Below, one piece after another: positions 1 to 5,432 of a stretch of 5,432 nt of DNA (position 1 is its first letter; every line of letters starts with the position of its first letter). A program made the position numbers and the translations under genes. Where the stretch lies: assembly GCA_964539665.1 (NCBI GenBank), contig CAZIKB010000228.1, forward strand, positions 1 to 5,432, written 5' to 3'. The DNA comes from CAZIKB01 sp964539665. Lineage in GTDB: Bacteria > Zhuqueibacterota > Zhuqueibacteria > Oceanimicrobiales > Oceanimicrobiaceae. The notes below the pieces were generated by a model that ran no database searches, was not told the origin of the DNA, and saw only the letters and a program-made list of their open reading frames with translations.

Positions 1-61
1 TTTTATCAAGTTTTGATGAAAAATGTCGGCGGCAGGTGAGCCATGTCGTTAGCAGTAACGA
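1..61 (+). repeat. Partial inverted-repeat element (right half; attC-like), cut by the window edge
   Basis: Positions 28-53 resemble the right arm of the complete inverted repeat at 5237-5360. Both copies read GG(C/T)G..GGTGA, a short variable stretch, then ATG-N-CGTTAGC (43-53 and 5349-5359, 10 of 11 bases equal). Before it, ATCAA-GTT-TTGAT (5-17), flanked by TTTT and AAAA, can form a hairpin that would be the tip of the folded element. The CGTTAGC end also lies in a small palindrome, TCGTTA-GCAG-TAACGA (46-61). If this is a second copy, its left arm lies just outside the window and should contain GCTAACG followed by a CACC-type stem. It could instead be the 3' end of an upstream gene's terminator region. 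No gene was seen here. Confidence 0.45.
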
Positions 62-145
62 ATATCATTAAAACAACAGGCCATTTACGGAAAGCTTGAA
101 CGCTTATCTTCACTGAGTTTTCCTGTAGGCGATAGAAGTCGTCCA

Positions 146-161
146 AACAGTAATCACTGTT
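146..161. promoter_or_regulatory. Palindrome in the leader of the protease gene
   Basis: AACAGT-AATC-ACTGTT is a perfect 6-4-6 inverted repeat ending 21 bases before the ribosome binding site and 34 bases before the start codon. It could be an operator for a dimeric regulator or a small hairpin in the mRNA leader. No -35/-10 pair that I would defend lies next to it, so its role is inferred from position only. The rest of the leader (62-182) shows no gene and no clear promoter. Confidence 0.3.
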
Positions 162-182
162 ACACTTATTACCCAACTCATT

Positions 183-188
183 AGGAGG
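183..188 (+). promoter_or_regulatory. Ribosome binding site that fixes a TTG start
   Basis: AGGAGG matches the Shine-Dalgarno consensus and is separated by seven bases from TTG at 196. This decides the start. The encoded N-terminus is a good signal peptide, and the first in-frame ATG is at codon 63, which would remove the signal peptide and much of the propeptide. Confidence 0.8.
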
Positions 189-195
189 AATCCAA

Positions 196-1536
196 TTGTC
201 TCGGATTGTTATCGGTTATTTGAAGTCTATCCTTTTGTCAATCTTAATCATAGCGACATATTCTTCTACTACTTTTTCACAAAGGAAGGAAACCATCACA
301 ATCAATGGTTACGAATGTGTGAAAGGAGAGGTCATTGTTAAGTTCAAAACCTACAAGAATAATTCGTTAATCCAACAGTCAATGAAAGGAAAAGAAAATC
401 TCTTAACCCGGTTAAATGCTAAAATAGCAAAAAAGTGGAAAATTGGTGCAGAACTTTGGCGGCTCACTCCCGATGAGACAGAAAAAGCTATTGATGACCT
501 CAAACAAAATCCATTGGTGGAATACGTTGAACCAAACTACATAATAACTGCTGATGTCATCCCAAACGATCCTTCTTTTGTAAATTTATGGGGACTGAAT
601 AATACAGGACAAACCGGCGGTACTTCTGATGCAGATATTAATGCTCCTGAAGCGTGGGATATTACGACTGGAGATACAACAATAATTGTTGGCGTGATTG
701 ATTCAGGAATAGATTATACCCATCCTGACCTGTCAGCAAACATGTGGAGAAACCCACAAGAAATACCCGATAATGGGATCGATGACGATGACAATGGATA
801 TATTGATGACTACTACGGTTATGACTTTGTCAATAAGGACAGCAACCCAATGGATGACCACTTTCATGGTACCCATGTCGCCGGTACCATTGGTGCGGTA
901 GCAAACAACAAAGTGGGGATTGCCGGTGTCGCTTGGAACGTGAAGATCATAGCACTTAAATATCTTGATGCTTCAGGACGCGGGAATACTGCAGATGCCC
1001 TTAGCGCGATTGAGTATGCAGTAAAAATGGGTGTAAGAATAACCAACAATAGTTGGGGCAGCACGTCTTATTCTCAGGCTCTGTATGACGCAATTGCTGC
1101 GGCGGGGAACGCAGGTGTGTTGTTTGTTGCGGCAGCCGGAAATGATGCAGTCGATAACGATTTAGCGCCACACTATCCAGCGAGCTATGATTTGCCGAAT
1201 ATCATATCCGTGGCTGCAACCAACCATGATGATGACCTCTCCTCATTTTCAAACTGGGGATTCAATTCAGTAGATTTGGCAGCGCCAGGTTCAAACATTT
1301 TTAGTACACTCCCTGGCGGAGGCTATGGTGAAAAAAGCGGTACATCCATGGCTGCACCACATGTGTCCGGCGCATTGGTTTTGATCTGGTCGGCTTTTCC
1401 GGCATTCACTCCAACTGAAGTTAAACGGCAATTGATTGCGAGCGTGGATAGAATTGCTGCCTTATCTGAGAAATCCGCCAGTAGCGGTCGTCTGAATGCT
1501 TATAATGCGGTGGCTGGTGACAACATCCCCCCATAG
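196..1536 (+). CDS. Secreted S8 (subtilisin-family) serine peptidase, N-terminal part of a frame-split gene
   Basis: This is an endopeptidase of the subtilase family, exported by Sec. Residues 1-29 are a signal peptide: SRIVIGYLK, a hydrophobic core, then likely cleavage near FSQ. Residues about 34-117 look like a subtilase propeptide (GEVIVKFK near its start, LVEYVEPNYI at its end). The catalytic domain spans about 125-440. All active-site residues are present: Asp169 in VIDSGID, His224 in HGTHVAG, oxyanion Asn316 in AAAGND, and Ser384 in GTSMAAPHVSG. An Asp-rich loop, IPDNGIDDDDNGYIDD (190-205), resembles the calcium-binding insertion common in subtilases of this bacterial group. The start is TTG with AGGAGG seven bases upstream. 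The frame stops at TAG 1534-1536, just after a run of six C, in the linker after the catalytic domain. The product therefore keeps the whole protease but lacks the sorting domain encoded downstream in the -1 frame. The peptidase assignment is firm; the substrate is unknown. Confidence 0.95.
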   Translation: MSRIVIGYLKSILLSILIIATYSSTTFSQRKETITINGYECVKGEVIVKFKTYKNNSLIQQSMKGKENLLTRLNAKIAKKWKIGAELWRLTPDETEKAIDDLKQNPLVEYVEPNYIITADVIPNDPSFVNLWGLNNTGQTGGTSDADINAPEAWDITTGDTTIIVGVIDSGIDYTHPDLSANMWRNPQEIPDNGIDDDDNGYIDDYYGYDFVNKDSNPMDDHFHGTHVAGTIGAVANNKVGIAGVAWNVKIIALKYLDASGRGNTADALSAIEYAVKMGVRITNNSWGSTSYSQALYDAIAAAGNAGVLFVAAAGNDAVDNDLAPHYPASYDLPNIISVAATNHDDDLSSFSNWGFNSVDLAAPGSNIFSTLPGGGYGEKSGTSMAAPHVSGALVLIWSAFPAFTPTEVKRQLIASVDRIAALSEKSASSGRLNAYNAVAGDNIPP

Positions 1537-1581
1537 AGATTACGCCAAGACAAATCGACTTTAAAGCGATATTCGTTGGCG
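1527..1581 (+). other. Frameshift site: C6 slippery run plus possible downstream stem-loop
   Basis: In the protease frame the codons here are ATC CCC CCA TAG. The heptamer C CCC CCA (1527-1533) has the X XXY YYZ form of -1 slippery sites. A -1 slip turns it into CCC CCC ATA GAG ATT and continues into an open frame of about 1230 codons. Nine bases after the heptamer, CGCCAA (1543-1548) can pair with TTGGCG (1576-1581), and inside that ATCG (1554-1557) can pair with CGAT (1567-1570), separated by a symmetric 5+5 internal loop. Spacer and stem are placed as in known programmed sites. A missing seventh C, by mutation or by assembly error, would give the same picture. That the two frames belong together is well supported; the mechanism is not. 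Confidence 0.7.
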
Positions 1582-4328
1582 AGCAAAGCAGTCCCAAAGA
1601 AATTGTTATAACCAATATTACCGATGAAATTATCAGCATCGATTCAATAAAAGTTGAAGACGGTTTTCTAATTAAAAGGAGTGATGACCTCTCGAACTTT
1701 ATTGGACATTTTGAAATAAATCCTGGACACGGAGAAACAATTGCGGTTGTTTTTATACCGAGTGTACATCAATCTTATTCAAAATATTTGAGCGTGTTTT
1801 ATTCCAATTCCAATGGTGCTCCAAAAGAATTACTGGTATTTCTGAAGGGAGCAGGATTTTCAAGCGGGACAATTATCACAAGTGGATACGTTTCTGGAAT
1901 CTGGTCAAAAGATAATTCTCCTTATATAATTAATGGAGACATCGAAATCGCTGACCGCGCTAAATTAATTATTAAACCTGGAGTTGATATTATATTTTAT
2001 GGTAGATTTCGATTTATTGTAGGAGAAAATGCACAATTAATTGCTGAAGGAACGAAATCTGACTCAATCACTTTCACAGCAAATAATCCTACAGAAGGAT
2101 GGTTAGGAATCAGATTAATTGAAAGTGGAAATGATGATACACTAAAGTATTGTAGATTTGAATATGGTAAGGGGATTCGTCCTTCGATTGTCTATCCTGA
2201 TGATCAAAATGGGGGAGCTATTTATATCAGAGGCAGTAGTCCAAACATAGAAAACTGCTCCTTTTTTAAGAATTATGCTCCAATGGCGGGTGGTGCTATT
2301 TATTTATCTTTTGGAGAATTGAAAATTGATTCGTGTTATTTCGAAGAAAACAAATCAAACTTCTTTGGTGCTGCTATACATATAGCTCCAACATCTTCAG
2401 CAAGCAAAGCCTGGATAACGAATTGTATTTTCAAAAGTAATCACAGTGGGGCCGGAACTGTCCATTTTCAAGGTTTCTCTGAGGAAAGTGATTTAAAAAT
2501 ATATAACAGTAAATTCGTCAATAATTTTGGAGTTGCAATAGTTTTAAAGAACGGAAGATCCTATTTGGTGAATTCTTTGTTTACAGGCCATAGTGGTGGT
2601 GCTATCTACAGTGAAAAAAATCAGGAACTTCAAATTGCTAATTGCACATTTACGAGGAATTCCGGGGGCGGACTATATTCTTATAGCCCTAATCTTCTAA
2701 AAGTTATTAATAGTATTTTTTGGAATAATTCAAGCGACGAGTTAACTTTTGTACACCCAAAGCAAAATCCAATAATTCAGTATTGTAATATTCAAGGTGG
2801 GTACTCAGGTATCGGAAATATAAACGTGGTTCCACTTTTTATTGATGAGATAGATTTTAAATTACAAAATGCTAGTCCTTGCAAAAACAGCGGTATTAAT
2901 TCGAGATTCTTTGATGATTTTGATGGTTCTCGGAATGATATGGGAATGTATGGCGGAACAGGATTATTTACTACACAACTAGATTTTGATTTTGGCAATA
3001 CTGGAATAAACAACAATTATCCTAAAAGGGTCATTGACTGGGAGGTTTTTAATTTCAGGGGAACCGACTTTATCATAAATAATATTCATTTTAAAAGTCC
3101 AACGTTTTCAGTTGTGAATAATCAGCTCCCTGTTACAGTACAAACGATTACGCTTGACACGATTTCTATCGCATTCTCTCCCGATGACATCGGGAATTAT
3201 ATCGATACTATGTTTGTCCAAACCAATGATCTGCCTAGTAGTAATCTTGTATCATTTCCTGTTTTGGGTAAAGGAGTACAAGAATCAACATTAGAAGGCA
3301 TAATTTCAGGAGTACTAACAAAAGACAATTCTCCTTATTTTGTTTCAAACAACCTGCGTATATTGCCTAACGATTCTTTAATCATAGGTGAAGGTGTCGT
3401 TTTGAAATTTTCACCAAATACTGAGTTTTTTATTGAAGGCTATTTAGAAATTAATGGCACTAAAGAGCAATCTATTTTATTTACTTGTTCGAATGATTCG
3501 AGCTTTTGGGGTAATCTCAAATTTGGTACTAAGGTGTATACTACAGGTAAAGGCTATAAGGTTAATGCCAATTATCTAATAGTTGAGAAATGCAGAACCA
3601 TGGTGTTAAACTTTTCAACTGTCTCTGAAAATAAGTTCTCAAATTGTATTTTTAGAAATATGGAAGATTATAGTGCGTTTTCGACAAGTAGTGCCTTTGG
3701 TACTTTTTACATAATGCCGAGTGCTGGAGGTAAAGAAATACTTTTTAAAAATTGTAGCTTTTATAATAATAAAGGTAAATACATATTTTATACACTGGTC
3801 AGTAATATCAAATTTCAAAACTGTCTGATTGCCAATAATTATGTAGATAATAGAATTGGTGTTATTTATAGTGGAAGGTCCCAAATTAGTTTTGAAAACT
3901 CAACTGTCATAAATAATATAGCCAAACAAAATGTCGGTGGTCTTTATATAGTCTCAAATTCATCAAATGACTACTCAGAAATCACAATAAATAATTCAAT
4001 TTTTTATAATAACTTACCTTCCCAGATTAAATGTTTTGAAAATAACCCACTTTTTCCTGGCGGAATCTTAAAAATTTCATACTCGAATATCCAAAATGGA
4101 CAAAGTGGAATAGAAGGAAAAAATGATTTAAAAAACTTCAAATGGCTACAAGGGAATATAGATTTAGATCCGATATTTTCTGATCTACTTGGGCATTTAT
4201 CAGAAGTATCTCCTTGTGTTGATGCAGGAAATCCTGATACAACCGGTTTCTATCTACCTTTGACTGACCTGGACGGCAGGCAGAGAATCTGGAATGGCCG
4301 TGTTGATATGGGATGCTATGAATATGGG
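1533..4328 (+). repeat. Internal duplication of an Ig-like plus beta-helix module
   Basis: Two consecutive modules share one order: Ig-like domain (1533-1859 and about 2967-3278), then beta-helix (1872-2960 and 3291-4328). Each helix opens with SG followed by KDNSPY and a cap of short beta strands, and closes with SPC...D(F/L)DG...MG.Y. At DNA level AAAAGAYAATTCTCCTTAT occurs at 1907-1925 and 3320-3338 with one difference, 1413 bases (471 codons) apart. The remaining sequence has diverged strongly, so the duplication looks old or the modules were recruited separately from one family. Confidence 0.7.
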
Positions 4329-5219
4329 GCGCCATTCGATAACCAAGTGCCGATTATTACAGAATTGCCGGGATCGCTAACTTTCCTTAACAGGTCATCG
4401 GCTTCGGTGAATGTATGGAACTACGTTGAAGATGCCGAAACACCCGATTCGCTGTTAGTTTTTGAGTTTGAGACAGACAACGATTCATTGAAGACTTCTT
4501 TCAGTGACATGACAGGTCTTTTGACATTGACTGCGCCAGACTTCATCGGTTTCGCAAACCTATATTTAAGTGTCACGGATCTCCAAAATGCAACAGCTAG
4601 TGACTCCATCGCAGTGCATGTAATTAGAGTGAATACGCCGCCCAGATTTGTTGGTCTGCCCGATTCAATAGTAATTGAACAAGCTTCGACTGAAAATATT
4701 CAGATTTGGAATTATGTTGAAGATGCGGAAACGCCCGATTCGCTCTTAACTTATGAGTTTTATACAGATTATGATTCGTTGTTTTTGGATTTCAACGAGA
4801 AGGAAGGGGAACTTATTCTGTTAGCTCCATCTTTCACGGGCGCTGCTATGCTTTATCTTAAGGTAACCGATGAGGCAAACGTCACAGTAGAGGACTCAAT
4901 CCTGGTTCTCATAGATACTATAACCTCAGTTGAAAACAGTCTACTGGGAATACCAGAAGATTTTGTACTTTACCAGAATCATCCAAATCCATTTAATCCG
5001 ACAACAAAGATTCCCTTTGGTATGCCTGAGGCTGGCGAAGTCACAATACAGGTCTACAATATTCTAGGTCAAAAGGTCATGACATTACTGGATGAAAAAA
5101 AACAAGCAGGTTACCATGAAGTGGTCTTCGATAGTCGAAATTTGGGCAGTGGCATCTACATCTACGTAATGAAGACGGAGAGTTTTAGAAGAGTTCGCAA
5201 AATGCTGTTGGTGAAATAA
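1788..5219 (+). CDS. Beta-helix repeat protein with Ig-like repeats and T9SS type A sorting domain, C-terminal part of the frame-split gene
   Basis: The listed start is the first possible codon (TTG 1788), but it has no ribosome binding site and sits inside a domain. The frame is open from 1521, so this is best read as the continuation of the protease gene. Residues from TTG: 1-24 end an Ig-like (HYDIN/choice-of-anchor D type) domain that began near 1533. Residues 29-391 are a right-handed parallel beta-helix with repeated turns such as IENCSFFKN, IDSCYFEEN, ITNCIFKSN and IANCTFTRN, closed by SPCKNSG...MGMYG. Residues 394-498 are a second Ig-like domain. Residues 502-847 are a second beta-helix (FSNCIFRNM, FKNCSFYNN, INNSIFYNN), closed by SPCVDAGNPD...GRVDMGCYEYG. 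Residues 853-1043 are two tandem Ig/cadherin-like repeats, and 1053-1143 is the sorting domain. No signal peptide is present. Beta-helices of this kind are usually extracellular and bind or cut polysaccharide; no lyase or hydrolase active site can be named here, so a binding or structural role is inferred. Confidence 0.88.
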   Translation: MSVFYSNSNGAPKELLVFLKGAGFSSGTIITSGYVSGIWSKDNSPYIINGDIEIADRAKLIIKPGVDIIFYGRFRFIVGENAQLIAEGTKSDSITFTANNPTEGWLGIRLIESGNDDTLKYCRFEYGKGIRPSIVYPDDQNGGAIYIRGSSPNIENCSFFKNYAPMAGGAIYLSFGELKIDSCYFEENKSNFFGAAIHIAPTSSASKAWITNCIFKSNHSGAGTVHFQGFSEESDLKIYNSKFVNNFGVAIVLKNGRSYLVNSLFTGHSGGAIYSEKNQELQIANCTFTRNSGGGLYSYSPNLLKVINSIFWNNSSDELTFVHPKQNPIIQYCNIQGGYSGIGNINVVPLFIDEIDFKLQNASPCKNSGINSRFFDDFDGSRNDMGMYGGTGLFTTQLDFDFGNTGINNNYPKRVIDWEVFNFRGTDFIINNIHFKSPTFSVVNNQLPVTVQTITLDTISIAFSPDDIGNYIDTMFVQTNDLPSSNLVSFPVLGKGVQESTLEGIISGVLTKDNSPYFVSNNLRILPNDSLIIGEGVVLKFSPNTEFFIEGYLEINGTKEQSILFTCSNDSSFWGNLKFGTKVYTTGKGYKVNANYLIVEKCRTMVLNFSTVSENKFSNCIFRNMEDYSAFSTSSAFGTFYIMPSAGGKEILFKNCSFYNNKGKYIFYTLVSNIKFQNCLIANNYVDNRIGVIYSGRSQISFENSTVINNIAKQNVGGLYIVSNSSNDYSEITINNSIFYNNLPSQIKCFENNPLFPGGILKISYSNIQNGQSGIEGKNDLKNFKWLQGNIDLDPIFSDLLGHLSEVSPCVDAGNPDTTGFYLPLTDLDGRQRIWNGRVDMGCYEYGAPFDNQVPIITELPGSLTFLNRSSASVNVWNYVEDAETPDSLLVFEFETDNDSLKTSFSDMTGLLTLTAPDFIGFANLYLSVTDLQNATASDSIAVHVIRVNTPPRFVGLPDSIVIEQASTENIQIWNYVEDAETPDSLLTYEFYTDYDSLFLDFNEKEGELILLAPSFTGAAMLYLKVTDEANVTVEDSILVLIDTITSVENSLLGIPEDFVLYQNHPNPFNPTTKIPFGMPEAGEVTIQVYNILGQKVMTLLDEKKQAGYHEVVFDSRNLGSGIYIYVMKTESFRRVRKMLLVK
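4344..4916 (+). repeat. Two tandem Ig/cadherin-like repeats, 97-residue period
   Basis: The repeats share the 14 residues WNYVEDAETPDSLL (coded at 4416-4457 and 4707-4748, exactly 291 bases apart) plus matching flanks: an LP near the start, LTLTAPDF/LILLAPSF in the middle, and LYLSVTD/LYLKVTD near the end. The 42 bases coding the shared peptide differ at five positions, all third-codon and silent, which suggests selection on the protein after duplication. Such domains usually act as extracellular spacers; the Asp/Glu-rich stretch may bind calcium, which is an inference. Confidence 0.75.
4944..5216 (+). other. T9SS type A C-terminal sorting domain
   Basis: About 91 residues form the C-terminus: FVLYQNHPNPFNPTTKIPF, then EVTIQVYNILGQKV, AGYHEVVF, LGSGIYIYVM and the basic end RRVRKMLLVK. 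This is the Por-secretion (T9SS) sorting domain. In this pathway the domain directs outer-membrane translocation and is usually cleaved, with cargo released or anchored to the surface. It can be made only from the -1 frame, so frame choice at the C run would decide whether the protease leaves the periplasm. Confidence 0.9.
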
Positions 5220-5236
5220 ATATTTACATTGAATTC

Positions 5237-5360
5237 AGCTAACATTTTTTTGCACCCGACACCTTTTCAGTGGCATGATTCTTAGATTTTGGAGATTCAA
5301 AAGTTCTGTGCCCTTTCTACATTAGTCTTAGAAAAGGTGCGGGTGAAAATGGCGTTAGCT
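5237..5360. repeat. 124-bp imperfect inverted repeat (attC-like or MITE-like element)
   Basis: The ends AGCTAAC (5237-5243) and GTTAGCT (5354-5360) are perfect reverse complements. After an 8-base spacer on each side, partly T-run against A-run, a longer stem forms: CACCCG (5253-5258) pairs with CGGGTG (5340-5345), and CACCTTTTC (5260-5268) pairs with GAAAAGGTG (5331-5339), leaving A5259 and probably G5252 unpaired on the left. A loop of about 62 bases (5269-5330) remains. Outer box pair, spacer, inner box pair with an extra base on the left, then a variable loop is how integron attC sites are built, and the orientation fits a + strand cassette gene. Against it, the end boxes miss the RYYYAAC/GTTRRRY consensus at one position each. 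A TTC on both flanks (5234-5236, 5361-5363) would also fit a short transposon-like element. A terminator role is possible. Confidence 0.6.
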
Positions 5361-5377
5361 TCCTTGAAGGAAAGATC

Positions 5378-5432
5378 ATGAGTGCGCCAAGCAAAGCTAA
5401 TATAGTCAAGCCGGCCAATCCGGCACGACCAA
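5378..5432 (+). CDS. Start of a gene of unknown function, truncated by the window edge
   Basis: ATG at 5378 is preceded by GAAGGAAAG, with the AAGGA core ending six bases before the ATG. The frame stays open for 18 codons to the edge: MSAPSKANIVKPANPARP. It begins 18 bases after the inverted repeat, the short spacing seen between an attC site and the next cassette gene. The N-terminus has no signal peptide, and I do not recognise a family from so few residues. The GC-richer end of the window is compatible with coding sequence but does not prove it. Confidence 0.45.
   Translation, partial: MSAPSKANIVKPANPARP

Larger units (their letters stand above)
196..5219 (+). other. Composite gene: T9SS-secreted subtilase with two Ig/beta-helix modules (two frames joined)
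   Basis: Reading 196-1530 and then 1530-5219 (-1 shift) gives a single product of 1674 residues: signal peptide, propeptide, S8 domain, Ig-like, beta-helix, Ig-like, beta-helix, two Ig/cadherin-like repeats, T9SS sorting domain. The join is supported because the -1 frame encodes an Ig-like domain directly after the C run (ITPRQIDFKAIFVGEQ), has no ATG, GTG or TTG between 1521 and 1788, and shows no ribosome binding site before 1788. A Sec signal peptide at one end and a T9SS signal at the other is the expected layout for cargo of that pathway, and neither half alone has both. No other disruption was seen, so if the gene is dead it died recently. Confidence 0.75.

Noticed and set aside
96..136. 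TTGAAC (96-101) as a -35 promoter box
   Set aside because: At the usual spacing the -10 region reads TTTTCC, with no TATAAT-like match, and no Bacteroidota-type TTTG/TAnnTTTG pair was found either.
864..1064. Open frame on the - strand inside the protease domain (66 codons); similar ones at 1421-1639, 2792-3016, 3639-3884, 4138-4335 and 4421-4609
   Set aside because: All lie antisense to well-supported coding sequence, have no recognisable domain, and are explained as shadow frames of the real gene.
1788..1790. TTG as a genuine independent start for the downstream frame
   Set aside because: There is no Shine-Dalgarno sequence before it, it falls inside an Ig-like domain whose first strands are coded from about 1533, and the product would have a T9SS signal but no Sec signal peptide.
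1872..4328. Beta-helix turns as a CRISPR-like or DNA-level repeat array
   Set aside because: The periodicity is in the protein (NCxF-type turns) with variable spacing, and the DNA of the turns is not repeated.
5361..5371. TCCTT-G-AAGGA palindrome over the ribosome binding site of the last gene, as a translational lock
   Set aside because: A one-base loop cannot form in RNA; relaxing it leaves only a 3-bp stem, which is too weak to argue for regulation.

Overview
The window holds one large secreted-protein locus on the + strand, the first codons of a following gene, and two flanking intergenic regions that carry related inverted-repeat sequence. The C-terminal domain (positions 4944-5216) has the NPFNPTT, VYNILGQ and SGIYIY signatures of a type IX secretion (T9SS, type A) sorting domain. 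This points to the Bacteroidota/Chlorobiota (FCB) side of the bacterial tree, and the NPFNPTT variant is most familiar from Ignavibacteria, Calditrichota, KSB1 and similar candidate phyla. I cannot place it more precisely from sequence alone.

Layout: 1-61 looks like the right half of an inverted-repeat element. 62-182 is a leader with a small palindrome (146-161) but no convincing promoter. 183-188 is a strong AGGAGG ribosome binding site for a TTG start at 196. 196-1536 encodes a signal peptide, a propeptide and a complete subtilisin-family (S8) catalytic domain. 1521-5219 is open in the -1 frame and encodes Ig-like, beta-helix, Ig-like, beta-helix, two tandem Ig/cadherin-like repeats and the T9SS sorting domain. 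5237-5360 is a long imperfect inverted repeat. 5378 to the edge is the start of another gene.

The two long reading frames are almost certainly one gene split at a run of six C (1527-1532). The protease frame ends three bases after the run. The -1 frame is open from 1521 and reads straight on as an Ig-like domain with no start codon before 1788. Joined by a -1 shift, the product would be 1674 residues: a protease exported by Sec and then moved to the cell surface or outside by T9SS. The junction is C CCC CCA with a possible nested stem-loop nine bases downstream, so it could be programmed frameshifting, a slippage-prone on/off switch, an inactivating mutation, or a missing C in the assembly.

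The second notable point is that the gene is bracketed by related sequences ending in CGTTAGC. The complete downstream copy folds with AGCTAAC/GTTAGCT ends, a spacer, and a second stem carrying an extra base on the left side. That is the general layout of an integron attC site, and the next gene begins 18 bases after it. The locus may therefore be an unusually large integron-type cassette. This is a hypothesis, because the end boxes do not fully fit the attC consensus and no integrase is in view.
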